A DNA stretch of 64,000 nucleotides from assembly GCA_028023455.1 (NCBI GenBank), contig JAQFVV010000274.1:310001-374000 (forward strand), given 5' to 3'. The notes under the pieces are model-generated. The model saw nothing but the letters and a program-made list of their open reading frames with translations, was not told the origin of the DNA and did no database searches. This stretch comes from Epiperipatus broadwayi. Lineage: Eukaryota > Onychophora > Udeonychophora > Euonychophora > Peripatidae. Below are positions 23,313 through 35,910 of this stretch, in pieces. The first letter of the stretch is position 1, and each line of letters begins with the position of its first letter. A program made the position numbers and the translations under genes.

Positions 23313-24104
23313 TGCATGATCACTTTTGATATTTGTCAATTTTCACCTTTCTCCCGAGTGATTCGGTGGACTTATTTCACATTTCTAGCTTATGAAAACT
23401 ATCCCAACTTAGATTCTAACTCTTAATTTCACTTAATTCAGTCAAGAAATATCTGGATTTGAGATTGAAAACATGGTATTTTTCTTTTTTGCTTTTTTAT
23501 TCTCCGAAAAGATATTGAATTTAATAACATAATTGTCAGCTATCTTTTATGGCCACAAGCATATACCCAATTACTTCGAATTTAAGCTACACCTTTTCTT
23601 TAAATTTTGAAAAAGTAAAATTAGAGTACAGCTTAAATTGTAAGCAAATATTTTAATATCTTATTTTTGCCAATCTCCCACTCACACTCATAATGAGTGT
23701 CTTTGTTTTACCCGCTACACATATGCATAGTATTATGATTGTAGAGAACAGTTTATTTGGGGTTTCCAGTTCACATTTTGCTTTTAATTCCTATTTAAGT
23801 AAATAAAAATGTTTATTATTTTTTAATACCTATTATAAAATCATTTTTATATATTTTCCCCAATTCTAAAATCCTACTGTGGCTTAAATTTGAAGTAAGG
23901 CGGTATATATATACATTTATTTTCTTAATAGCTATTGGCATTGTTTTTTTAATGTTTGCAATCCTATGTTTGTAGTGTTAGAAGTCATTAATCTCTTGCG
24001 ATCTTTTGCAAATGACTGAAGCCATTCTAAGTTATAAAATAAACAAAAACAGAAATATAAAGAGTTGAAAACAAAAAAAAAATACAATCATAATTGAAGT
24101 ATAT
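23313..24104. other. AT-rich spacer
   Basis: No coding or repeat structure that I can support. Confidence 0.5.
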
Positions 24105-24112
24105 AATTAAAG

Positions 24113-26042
24113 GGTACTTGTGAATAATTCAACCGATGACGTTTTTGACTTACCGATTTCCCTTCCGGTAGACATCGACGTTTTATGTCATGGTAACCAA
24201 GTGACTGGCGTGATTAATCCATCAGAGAGTCAATTTTTTTTTTCACCCCGCGAGATTTAAAATTCGTAGAGAGGTTTGGGAAATTTTTTGATTTTTCTGT
24301 CTATTGCGATTTTGCTATCCACGGCATCACAGTTACTTTTTTGAGCTGTTAATTCGGGTAAAGTGTTTTATTTATCTGTTTATTTTAAATTTACAAAAAA
24401 TTTTTGTTAATATTTCTACAATTCTCAAACTTCAACGGTAAAGTGTTTTTTATTTATCTGTTTATTTTAAATTACAAAAAGTTTTTGTTAATATTTCTAC
24501 AATTCTGAAACTTACATTGAATTACGTTTAATGTGTAAATAATTTATTCTCCCGTAAAGTGTTTTTTTATTTATCTGGTTATTTTAAATTTACAAAAACT
24601 TTTTGTTAATATTTTTACATTACGTTTTTAATGTGTAAATAATTTGAAATAATTTTTTAAATCAATTTTGCAATATGCAGTACGTTTTAAAAATTACCAA
24701 ATGCATGTAAAAGTGCGGCGTTTTCTGGACACCATTAATACCAGATTTGCATTAGATCGCGTCTTTTTTATTTAGGTGTTTATTTAAAATTTACAAAAAG
24801 TTTTTGTTAATATTTCTACAATTCTCAAACTTATTTACAAAAAATATTTGTTAATATTTCTACAATTCTCAAACTTACATTGAATTACGTTTTAATTTTA
24901 TTTTTAATTTCTGAATTATATCATACAGCTATGAGAGTAATACAATGTCTGATATCCGGAGGCCGTATTTGCCTGACCTGCGTCAGATATTTTTCATTTT
25001 TGAATATTTTTTAGCATGTGACCTGGATAATTCAACCGATGACGTATTATCAGTCTACAATTGAATTATGTTTTAATTTCATTTTTAATTTCTGAATTGT
25101 ATCATACAGAAAATTATTTTTCGTAATTTATTCCGGTAAACTGTTTTTTATTTATCTGTTTATTTTAAATTTACAAAATCTTTTTGTTAATATTTCTACA
25201 ATTCTCAAATTATTTTTCGTAAATTCATCGGCAATTATAAAAATTACAGGGTGCGACGCCATTAATACCAGATTTGCATTAAATCACGTCTTTTTAATTT
25301 AGCTGATAATTTAAAATTTACAAAAAATTTTTGTTAATATTTCTACAATTGAATTACGTTTTAATTTAATTTTTAATTTCTGAATTGTATCATACAGAAA
25401 ATTATTTTTCGTAAATTCATCGGCAATTTTTAATTTCTGAATTATATCATACAGAAAATTATTTTTCGTAAATTCATGGGCAATTATAAAAATTACAGCT
25501 ATGAGAGTAATACAAGGTATAGGTGTACGCCAAGCCTAACGGTTTGTCAAAAACACAAAGCCCCCCCACCAACTCCAGCGCTACACGCTGTTTTTTATAA
25601 TTGAGCATAATATAGGGTGGTTTTATAAATTAGAATATAGTTTTTTCTAAATTATTTTGACACATGCATGTACATTTTTATTTATTTATTTTTACTATTT
25701 GCCTGACCTGTGTCAGATTTTTGCCCTTTTTTTTTTGTTTTTTATCACGTGACCTGCGTCACATTTTTTTTCTTTTTTTTATGTTTAATTTTTTTTTAAA
25801 TTTTTATATTTTTGCCATGTTTTTTTGTTTTTTACCACGTGATCAACCGATGACGTATTACCCTGAAGGCATATCGGTCTAATGTTGCATTTTTTAATGT
25901 ACCATGTTCACGTGATCTGCGGACACATTTTAGCGATTACATGTGTCCGCAAATCACTTGGAGACGTTATCTTAAAAATCGCAAGATTAGACTGATATGC
26001 CTTCAGGGTAATACGTCATCGGTTGAATTATACACAAGTACC
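24113..26042. mobile_element. Non-autonomous DNA transposon A, 8-bp TSD, terminal hairpin module
   Basis: The element is 1930 bp and flanked by a perfect 8-bp duplication, AATTAAAG (24105-24112 and 26043-26050). Its 30-bp terminal inverted repeats start GGTACTTGTG and end ACCGATGACGT, with one mismatch. The terminal sequence occurs a third time internally: 25844-25883 pairs with 25986-26025 over 40 bp with one or two mismatches, so the right 200 bp forms a large hairpin. Its loop contains a smaller stem, GCGGACACA ... TGTGTCCGC (25919-25950). The body carries about seven spaced copies of an AT-rich motif containing ATTTATCTGTTTATTTTAAA. No transposase is encoded. An 8-bp TSD fits hAT, Merlin, P or some Mutator-like elements; GG ends argue against typical hAT. 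Relative: 48993-51278. Confidence 0.88.
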
Positions 26043-26050
26043 AATTAAAG

Positions 26051-27000
26051 TATGTAAATATCTTTGTATAAACTTACAGTCCTCATGCTGTGGAAAGTTT
26101 AACATTATGACAGTCACATAAGATTACTCATAATATCGGTTAAAAAAGTTAGTACACGTTGGACTTTTTACTAACCTAAGTAATTGAACAAAATAGGATA
26201 ATAAAAAAAACAACAGAGAAAATGAGTGAAATTAGGAGGAAAGAGAAGAAAAAGTCCTGGGTTGAAAACAGTATTTAGCTTTTTCTATATATATATATTC
26301 ATTAAAAGCCAGTCAACACAGACAATATCAATAACAATCGACAATTTAAAACTGTTATCAATGCAACCTCCTTTTAACAATAAAGGTGGAAAATTTATGA
26401 CTTATATTTTGATTTTCTCTCCTTTTTAAGGGTAAATGAAGACATGTTTTTGCCGTTTTTTTCCAGAAATATTTGTAATTGCATAGGATACTTAATAACT
26501 TTTTCTACTTTAAATACCAGTCGGACAATTTAGCATATCAAGCTCATGTTTTAAGCTTCGTAATGTAAAATACCTTTTATGAAATATGTCTTGTCAAATT
26601 TCTCAGTTAACATGTATACATCTTTGCATTTATGCTAATATATTCATGTAATTTTTAAAAACATCAGTTAATCTTTTTTGACAATAGATGGAACTTCCAG
26701 AATTTTTTTAATTACCTAAAGCATATAACAGAATATACAACTATATGAGAGAAGAGAAAGTTTCAGAATGGAAGGCATTACTTTATCTTGGCTGCAAAAT
26801 GTTTTTTACATAAAATGTTATAGATACAATATTTTAGAACTACTAACTTTAGATGTAAAATGTTTGTGTAATTAGCAATTGGTTACCAGTAAATGGCTTT
26901 AACTGTTAGAATTTTTCATTTTGCAATGAAGTTATAAAAATATTTATAACATTTTATGTAGTTTATTTTAAAATTATTATTATACATGCTATATATAAAA
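26051..27000. other. AT-rich spacer with one dispersed repeat copy
   Basis: No gene. At about 26305-26400 there is a sequence with ATCAATAACAATCGACAATT and TAAAGGTGG that recurs at 27417-27468 and, diverged, at about 27835-27900 and 28185-28240. Confidence 0.5.
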
Positions 27001-27036
27001 CATAATGCATATCACAAGGGGACATAGGTAGAAAAT

Positions 27037-27222
27037 TTGAACCACCAATCAACAATGTTAAACATTCAGCAACACCCACTGTGAACAAATATAATTTGTC
27101 TACTTCAAACAACTATACCCAAAAGGTTCCTTTTAGGTTTAGCTTTTTGCAATTCAGAATTTATATTTGTTCATAGAGGGCATTGCTGAAATATCTTAAC
27201 ATCATTGATTGGTGATTTGAAT
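27037..27222. mobile_element. Foldback/MITE-like element with ~60-bp inverted arms
   Basis: The left arm (about 27037-27092: TTGAACCACCAATCAACAAT ... GAACAAATATA) is the diverged reverse complement of the right arm (about 27161-27222: TATATTTGTTC ... TTGATTGGTGATTTGAA). The spacer is about 70 bases. No coding capacity. The flanks share TATATATA-rich sequence, so the TSD cannot be set. Confidence 0.6.
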
Positions 27223-27235
27223 GCTATATATAGGA

Positions 27236-27640
27236 TGTTGCTCTAACCAACTACTTTGTGAAAAAAACATTACCTTAAATTTAATATTCATGAATCTAAA
27301 GATCTCTGGCTTGATTCCCATGCTAGAACTGTCACAGGTGAGATCAACATCACCTAAAGAAAAGAGAATAATATTCAAAATATGTTATCATTAAAACGTC
27401 AACACTTAGATAATCTCAATATCAATAACAATCAACAATCTCAAACTGTTGTCAAGGAAACCTTTTAACATGTTATATACTAACTTCGGCTACTATTACT
27501 AATAGTATTGAATAGACATAAAAAGTTTGAAGTTTGAATTTTTCTAGAAACATTTAACAATCTTAGATGATGGAAATAGCCCAACATATAATCACCACTA
27601 AAATATCATCATCATAAATCTTAAGACAAACCCAAAAATG
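27236..27640 (+). repeat. Degenerate SINE copy with inverted head and internal insertion
   Basis: The body matches the SINE at 9984-10345: TTACCTTAAATTTAATATTC, GATTCCCATGCTAGAACTGTC, ACACCTAAAGAAAAGAG and a tail with GATGATGGAAATAGCCC. At its 5' end, TTGCTCTAACCAACTA is the reverse complement of the A-box region, so the head is inverted. About 76 bases (27392-27468) of another dispersed repeat interrupt the body after the hammerhead-like region. Confidence 0.6.
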
Positions 27641-27784
27641 GAATTCTTTTTATAGTTGTTGCCTTGATAATGAATTGCTATAATATTTTATTGCTTTATT
27701 TACATATAATGGCAGAGGAGATATAATTTATATAATATAAAGTTACTTGTTGGTGCTTATAATTTATGTATTTTTTTTTTTACA

Positions 27785-28440
27785 AATTACATACTTTATT
27801 GAAATATAAATACATGAAAATGTCCATACCTTAAAGAATATCATGGCTCTATTGTTGCCAAGGCAACATTTTTATTGTTATAAAAGGGGAATACTTACCT
27901 TTATCTAGGGTCTAATATGTTTAATCATTTAAAGATTGACACTTGATTAAAAGGGATTGAAATTTTGCATTTCAAAGAATTTAAATAAACCTCATTAAAC
28001 AGATAAATAAAACCTGTTTTTGAAAGCAGACTAACAAGTATTTAATTATAACTGTCAAACTTCACAGGAACTATGTATTATTTAGGCAATAAAGCTAATA
28101 ATGCTCCACATTAGATTGGTTTATAAATGTAAATACATGAAAGCAGTCCATATCTAAACAACACAAAGATACTAAGAAACTCAATCCATTATCAAGGTAA
28201 CCTTTTTTGTGATAAAGGTGGATATCCACCTTTCTCTGTAGTCTAATACATTTAAATACTAAATATTGATTTATAAGACATTGAAATATATTATTCAACA
28301 AAGTTTAAATGAACCTCATTAAACAGGCCAATATAATTAGTTTTTGAAAGCATTCCAACAAATAGTCTATTTTAACTTTCAACCTGCACTGAAACCATAT
28401 ATTACTTAGATAATAACATTAATAATGTTATATATATTGC
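27785..28440. repeat. Diverged tandem pair, ~320-bp unit
   Basis: Units of about 27785-28102 and 28115-28440 share, in order, ATACATGAAA, a CAAGG(C/T)AAC box, TCTAATA.GTTTAA, AAACCTCATTAAACAG or GAACCTCATTAAACAGG, TTTTTGAAAGCA and ACT..TATTA.TTAG. They are clearly homologous but old. No coding. Confidence 0.65.
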
Positions 28441-29200
28441 ACAATTTTTTGAGGAGTCTAGAAAAAATCCCATTATTGGAGGGTTTTAATGAATAGAGTC
28501 AAGAAACTTTGTACAGAGGTAGTCTTTGAAAATGATATTGGAGCTGTACAATTAAATAAAACACAAAGCATAAGTAAGATACTATCAAAAAAGAATTTCA
28601 AAATCTTACTCTGTTTATAAAGTAAAAATTATTTGCATGATTCTTATTGAGGAAAATGTTTGAGGTCAGATGGATTATGAATTTTAAAAACTATTACTAA
28701 TAAGAGCATTTAAACACCACCAGTCCATTCAAAAAAGCATACTTAAAATCTAATCAATGTATGATAAAGTACTATGGAAGAGAAAGTAAGGGAGTAACAA
28801 ATGAGAAAAGAATTTATAATTTTGATGCTACAAACGATTGCACATGGATAATCTGTTCCATAGGAATTTGTTGCATTTGAAGAGCAAACTGATATTTAAG
28901 TTCATATTTATCCTTATTCTGCTTAGTGCTGTCATTTAGTAATAGATTGGAGATCTTAAACTTCCCTGCATTACGACCCACACATGTCATCACTAATCTC
29001 CCATTCAATTATCATTTGATTATTTTTTGTTTTGTAATAATTCAAACTAGTAATGCATAGCAGCCTATTTTTGCTGCACTCTATGCTAGTTCATCATCTA
29101 TTACTACTTTTCACATCAATAGATATCTTAACCTTTTAATGTTTAATATTTCTTCCAAGTAAATGACATCTGCGTTTTTATTTTATATATATATCAACTC
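28441..29200. other. AT-rich spacer
   Basis: No supported gene. A 64-codon minus-strand frame (28814-29008) has no recognisable motif. Confidence 0.45.
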
Positions 29201-29204
29201 ATCT

Positions 29205-29690
29205 TCAATGTGATGGGATGCACTGTGACTTCTTATATAAATGGAGTGAGGAATCTCTCAGCCTCTATGCCCAGAGAAAGGAGTTAGCTACTTTACTTTC
29301 TTTTTCCATTCTCTGCCCTAAGTTTTCCCATATCTTTCTCTATCCTGCTCTAGCTCATTTTCATAACAATCTTTGTCAACTCCATAGCCTTTTTATCTAA
29401 ATCCCTCATCTTTTCCCAAACCCAGCCTAAAAACCAGTAACCTACTATCTGTGTAATCACTGTTTATATTTATTCTTCCACAACTTCATTATTTGTATCG
29501 TTTTTGCTTTCAGGAATTTGCATTCAATTAACAGATGCCTAATATTTTCTTGCAGACTAAATCATCCACATTTTTCCATTTATGTGTATATTTCCTTGTT
29601 CCTAAAGATCCTGTTTCAGCCTTAAACAGTAACTATGCCCTCTATGAAATAAACATTTAGAGTTCACATCTTAAAACAGTTAATTCAAAA
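29205..29690 (-). pseudogene. 5'-truncated second copy of the 55.7-60.0 kb LINE (ORF2 C-terminus and 3' end)
   Basis: The minus strand matches the end of the large LINE over roughly 480 bases. Shared landmarks in the same order are TGTTTAAGGCT, AAATGGAAAAATGTGG against AAATGGAAAAATATGG, GATTTAGTCTGCAAG, AATATTAGGCATCTGTTA, AATAATGAAGTTGTGGAAG, GTTTGGGAAAAGAT, TATGGGAAAACTTAGGG, GAGAGATTCCT and GAAGTCACAGTGCATC. The zinc-finger region has lost part of its codons and the frame is broken. The 3' end is a CATCCCATCACATT tail, comparable with CATCACATTACATCACATC in the large copy. This is a dead-on-arrival copy and shows the family is multi-copy. Confidence 0.85.
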
Positions 29691-32600
29691 TGTTTATTTA
29701 ATGATGCTTAACGTTGGGGATGATTTGATTAATTATTTCAGATAGTGGTTTGCACTGGAAATATTTTCATATATATGTATCAAAGAAAAGAAGAAAAAAG
29801 TTTTTTTTAACAATTTTAGAAGTATATACCTCCCCCCTCATATGTGTTTATAATTACTTTTTCAAGCATATATATTTATAGGAAAGTATATAATTCAAAA
29901 CTTTTGAATCATATATATATACATTACAATTTCTAAAATATATATAATAGATACAAAAGAAATTATTTAAATTTCAACATTTTTCGATTAAGTTTGATAA
30001 TACTTGTCTTTCAAAATCTACCTTAGAAAGTCGTTTTTTTCCCAAAATGTAGAATATAAAAATTTTATTTTTATTGAAATATATTTTTAAAAAATATATA
30101 ATTAATTATTATATAACTTGAATTTAAAAAATGCTGGTAAAATGTATTAATAAGTACATTTACATATGTTCTCTTCCAATGTGTAAAAGGGATGCTAGAA
30201 AAGATCCAGAGAAAATCGAATAACGTTATTAATTATAACTGACATCTTTATAAAATTTTATAACCTAATATCTGAATACTATATGCATGTGCTGAAATAA
30301 AAAAATGCAATATTGCATTGACTATTACTAAATAATGATGTAAACATTGGAACTCAATAATGTGTTGCAAACAAAATGAGGTAGGTGACGCTTTGACACA
30401 AGCTTACATTGAAATCAAAGAAAAGGTTAATATTAATTTTTAGATGCTAAACAGAGTGGTACTGTCTGTTCCATATTGTTCATTCTGACACATTCAAAAG
30501 GATGCTACTTTAATAGAATCTTATTCAGTCCAGTTTTTAGCAGATTAATGATTTATTTTAATTTTAGTTTTGGTACATTGTTAGCAGATCTACTTAGAAA
30601 ACAGCTAAATTTTAATTCACCCTGTTCCTACCATGGGTAATCAGAACTATTGACTGTCAAGAAGAAAGGTAAGTTTTAATTTAATTTGAAAGTTTATTTT
30701 TATTTATTTCAATATTTTTATTAATAAAAATTAAATATATTACATTTTTACTTGCACTAATATATATATATTTTTAAAGATTAATTCAACCTATATACTA
30801 AGAACAATCTTGGAAGTTCAGGGTATTTTTTTTACTAGATCGATGATTTAATAAATTATTTCATTTTTAAAAATATACTTACAAGTTGTTAAATACTAAT
30901 TATTATAGAAAATGATTTAATTGCTTTAGAAATTAAATTTAAACGAATGTCCACATATATATAAATAAACTGAACTTTTTAAATGTCTATTACATTTAAG
31001 CTTTTGTGAAGAAGTTAAATATCTGTAATGCATATATGATTGTGTATGTATGTATAATTCTAGCACTTTCTCCATTACAACATATGTAATAAATTTAAGT
31101 TACTAACACATTATATAATCTTTATAGAACTTTGTTATAGAATCATGTTTTCACTGGCTATTTCAAATGTAATCTTTATCAACAATAGTTTTTATAATTG
31201 TTATTCGTAATAGTGATATTTGCAACAGCAGGAAGCATACATCTGTAAAAGAATTTTGCAAATATTACGTACATAATATTGTTAGCAGATTCTCAGATTT
31301 ATGGATTAAGATGTTGGAAGTTTAACAGGAATACTGTATTTTTTATAAACGTTTTTCAGCAGTGATGTTGTAAAACAAAGTGCCAATTAAAAATGGGCAA
31401 TGCAAAGAAGTTGCACCTTAGATTAACCATATTTTTGCCTGAAATACTTTAAGGTGAAAAGGGATTTTGCTTTGAATTAACATTCCAGATTTTATAAAGA
31501 TTGCTAATCAGACAAAAATATAATTAACAAAAGATGTAATTCCAACTTGTAGTGCTGTTATTTTTAATTTGTACTATGTTTTATCACATCACAGTCAATA
31601 CTGAAGAATTATAATAATGTATAGAGTATTCCCATTAACTTCACTAGCAACCATATTGGATTTTTGGAGAATTGACATAAGATATAATTTTTAACATAAC
31701 TTCAATTAGAATTATATAAATATCAAGTAGTTTATATTATCAGAAAGATCAAAATACCAGAAAATGTAATAAGGCTCAAAAACACAGTCATTACATATGT
31801 AACATAAAAAAACCCTTTATAATTATTGTATTTATGTTTCTTCAGAATTTCTCAATGTAATAAATAAATTGTATTTTTTTTAATTAACTGATTCATTATA
31901 TTTTTTGTAAAATATATAAAAAGCAGATATATAACATGACTTAAGTGAAATGGAGTTTGAAGAGATGCATTGCCTATCTCAATTTTTGTTGACAAGCAAT
32001 AAAGTAGCCTATGAGGATTTTTGCAGTGTATCCATGACTTACCCCACAGCCAAAAAACTTTGATTTTCATTTTAGGCAAGAAACACAATACTTAGTAAAT
32101 GTTGTAAAACTTTTGAATATACTAGTTAACAAAAAAAATTGTATATTTACCTATATATAATTATATGGTGCACATACCATTTTGGCTGTCTGCACAGATC
32201 CATCATTTGAATCCTCTATTAGTTTTGGCTCATCATATTGTATTGTGTTATGACCACTAAATGTAATGATTGTTTAATTAACTACTACTCTATGAATTTG
32301 ATACAGATCTATTTATATCAGGCTAATTTTGTATAATCAGTCAAAGTCTGCTTTTGTTATCTGACATTTTTCATTATTACTGAAATAAAGGCACAGGGTC
32401 ATTATGTCTGTAAAGTAAAGCTGACTCACACTTATACCTGAATATGAATTCCAAACATCCCCCAACTAAACTAGACATGCCTTATAAGAAATTATATATA
32501 TTGTTTTTTTTCTTGTCATTTATTTATTTCCCCTCCAAAACTCAAAGATTAATTAAACTAATTTAAAGATTGTTATCTCTGATTTGAAAATGTTGTTTTT

Positions 32601-34144
32601 CCAACTTTTATTTATTTAAAGAAATAACATAATGAATTAAACATTAATTAATTTTTCATACTATCATGTCATTTTATTTTATTTTTTTTTATTTATTGTT
32701 AATCAGTTAGTTATTAAATAATTGTTTAAAAATATTCTAGAATTAATGTCTTTATTCTTCCAGCTATCTGTTACATGAATTGTCAGAGAGTTAATAAATC
32801 ATGGCAAATTAAACAAAAGTAAATAAAGAAATGTTTTATATATATAATTGCATTTACAATTCCAATTTTTCTTCTTATGCTTTGGCAATTGGTTTTCATA
32901 AAGAATTGCGAGAAATATTTGTTGTTCCAAAATACGTTTTCAGATTAATTAAATCAATAGTTTGATAGTTTGAAGACTATTGATCCAACAGCTGTAAAAT
33001 ATCTCAAAGAAAAAATGCAGTCATAAAATATCGCAAAGAAAAAATTTTTCTGGAGGAAAACCATAAAAGATTTTTTTATAAAATAGCTATGAATAATTTG
33101 ATGATTGATAAAAAATGAAAATGTTCTAAATTTTTTTTGATGGACTATTAGTAATCAGTGCAAATTGAGCTATTCACATCTAATTAGGATTTAACAATAA
33201 TTTTAATACTTCACAAAAAAACTTTGCCAAAGAAATTGTGAATTTGAGTTGAGAATCAATTTAAGTATAAATTTAGTTTATTGGCATTATATATATATAT
33301 ATAATTTTGTCTGCTAAAATTCTCAATCCATTTATTGTAATTCTTAAATAAATGTAACATGGACTAATCACAAGATATGATTGGCTGAAGTCCTAATATC
33401 TGTTTCTTAAGTTAAGCCCATAACATCAAGCCATTATCACTGTCAAGTAAATTGAAACCAATATGAATTTAAAATATACATGTTGAAGATAGTTTAATTA
33501 TCTCAGAATAAAAATAATAATAAAATGGAAATCACATTAAAATAGTTCATGATGTTTAAATAGCAGGTTCAAATTGATGTAATGGGATATCAGTTTAGTT
33601 TCCAGCAAAATATTTATATGTAGAATGACCTATCCATCTCAAATTCATAACTATTCATCAAATCAAAGAGTGTATCAAAACAAGGAAAGAATTTTAAATC
33701 ACAATTTTTAACTTAACCAATTCTCATTTTTCAGATATTTGTAAATTGATTGTTTGAAGTAAATTTAATGAGATTGTGCTTGCAAGGGATAATTGTTATT
33801 AAATTAATTATGGTTGGAATGATTCTTATTCATCTGAGTTATGGTATTTGTATGCAAATTGGTATATTCAATTTATTAATATATATCAGATCTTTTTATA
33901 TGTTTACATTTATGTATAAAATCTTTATTTCTCATTGGACTTAATTTTTTTTTAATTTAATTTTACAAATGAAAAACATTCTAAAAAGCCATATTGCACT
34001 TTGCAACTATTGAAGAAATGAGTAAAGGATATAAGATATCACTTGATGATTTGAAGAACAAGCATTCAGAAAATGAATGAAATCTTTTTTATTTTAAATT
34101 TAATTTTTAAATGCAAATAAAGAAATGTTTATCTCTGGTAAATG
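29691..34144. other. Long AT-rich stretch without recognised genes
   Basis: About 4.4 kb of AT-rich sequence with short A/T runs and small AT microsatellites (for example near 33289-33304). I see no transposon ends or coding signal. An isolated splice-like pair at 30586-30669 is discussed under findings. Confidence 0.5.
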
Positions 34145-34160
34145 TATCAATTTCTATTTT

Positions 34161-34265
34161 TTTTTCATATGTCAGCATTGACGGGGAGGCGAATCCACAA
34201 CCATCTGCAACCAACTACTTGCTTGCAAGACGACTGCGTTGACCTCTCGGCTAACACCGCTTGAC
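34161..34265 (-). repeat. Retroposed class II tRNA-like sequence with TSD
   Basis: A GC-rich island of 105 bases is flanked by an exact 16-bp duplication, TATCAATTTCTATTTT (34145-34160 and 34266-34281). Read on the minus strand, it has an A-box-like GTTAGCCGAGAGGTCAACGC (Leu/Ser type D arm), a CTTGCAA loop, a long variable-arm-like GTTGGTTGCAGATGG and a B-box-like GGATTCGCCTCC. It then ends in an A-run adjoining the TSD. The TSD plus poly(A) marks it as LINE-type retroposition of a tRNA or minimal tRNA SINE. Stems pair poorly, so it is not a working tRNA gene. Confidence 0.75.
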
Positions 34266-34281
34266 TATCAATTTCTATTTT

Positions 34282-35430
34282 GAAACCTTAAAATTGCTTT
34301 ATATTTTTTAGAATATCTCGAAAGATTCTAACACTGGCATTTCTAACAGATAATGACATGTTATCAGGTTCATATAGGCATAGACATTTTTTACATCTAT
34401 TTTCTTTGTTAGCATTACAGTCAAATTTAACTTTTATTTTTAAAAATAAAACAATAATTAAGTCAAAATGTGGATGTCTTTTTTTGTTTTAAATAGTTAT
34501 TATATAATTATTGTATAAAAATAACCAAAAAACATTTAATAAATTATTAAAAAAATATTTTGTTTATTCCAAAAATGTTCTTGATTCTATTTCACTATAA
34601 TGCTGTGGAAACAGATTACAAAGAACCAAAATCATCAATGGTTTAGAGGCTGTACTTTTTTCATAAAGAATAGGCTGAAGGTCTTTAAAGTTTTCCAACT
34701 CTCTGGAAAATACTGACCTCTTCAGATTTTTTTTGGATTAATAATCATTAAAATCAGTTAACTAGTGGTAGAAGGGCTATCAAAAGTGACATAACTACAA
34801 CAGTATTTCTGAAATAAGCAAGCCATATTAATTAACTTGTAATCTGTCTAGAATGGTTATTTTTGTATGAGGCTTTATTTCGCTTTTAAACCACTTTTTA
34901 ATGTTATTTTGTTGATTTTATAATTATTTTATCAAGAAAATCATACCGAATAATGCTGCCACCATTAGAATTTATTTACAAACTAATAAATCAATATTTA
35001 AATTTAACAGTATAACAATGATGTAAGCACTGCCTTTAACACAAGGCAAATCAATAAAGATCAATAACATACATCTTCAATTTATAATTGGTTAATAATA
35101 TACATGAGCCACTTTTATTTGCGCTTCAACTTGTTATATAGCAATAAATCAACAATTGATGGTTTGAAAAGGCTGGAACAGATTATATTATCAGCAATAC
35201 ATATTTAAGAAGCCATAAAATTATTTATTTGTTAGATATAATTAGGATTTGATTTTGCATAGCCTTTCTTGATCTACAGCTATTGTATCTTGTTCATAAG
35301 GTGGACTTTTATATATTGCAAAGTAAGTTCACTAGAACCTCACCCCACATACCCTAAGACATGTAATATTTTTATTTAAAGTATTTAATAAATGGCACTT
35401 GGATTAATGGAAGACACCACACATATTTAC
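34282..35430. other. AT-rich spacer
   Basis: Nothing recognisable. Confidence 0.5.
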
Positions 35431-35436
35431 AGAAAT

Positions 35437-35910
35437 TATTAATAAACTAAAGATCAGCTTTTCAAGCTAATGCACATGCGCTTTATAAATCTTAATAATA
35501 GATGAATACTTTAGCTGTTCTTTAGTTTATTACAATTCATAAACATCGTGCTATATAAAATAAATATCTCATTTACATATGTTTAGTTTCATTTAAGAAT
35601 GACATATCGTAAATTCTAGAAAATTTCACAGGCGTCATTCAGACAGTAAAAAGTAATTTAAAGTGATTGGTTTATCTTCTTGCTTTCATTTCCAGTGCTT
35701 AAGATTTGCCCATACTTAAGCATTTGGGTTGAAAGAATAGGTGGATTCATTCCATTCTTTCGCAAAGACTTTATCTTGTGTTGGAAGTGAAAGTATTCAT
35801 TTATTATTAAGATTCATAAAGCACATGTGCATTAGCTTGAAAAACTGATCTTTAGTTTATTACAATTCATAAACATCACGCTATATAAAATAAATATCTC
35901 ATTTACAGAA
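35437..35910. mobile_element. Foldback element with inverted arms and duplicated edge
   Basis: The left arm (about 35440-35505, CTAAAGATCAGCTTTTCAAG and AATGCACATG) is the reverse complement of the right arm (about 35790-35862, CACATGTGCATTAGCTTGAA). In addition, a direct repeat of about 58 bases (TTTAGTTTATTACAATTCAT ... AAATATCTCATTTACA) occurs at 35519-35577 and 35852-35910. The combination suggests a hairpin element that duplicated its flank. Confidence 0.6.

Noticed and set aside
25664-25882. 72-codon frame in element A
   Set aside because: Phe-rich translation of T-runs in the non-coding interior of the transposon.
31852-32088. Minus-strand frame of 78 codons with a GTAAGT nearby
   Set aside because: No matching acceptor, no family features, and the frame runs into AT-rich sequence. 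Not enough for a gene call.
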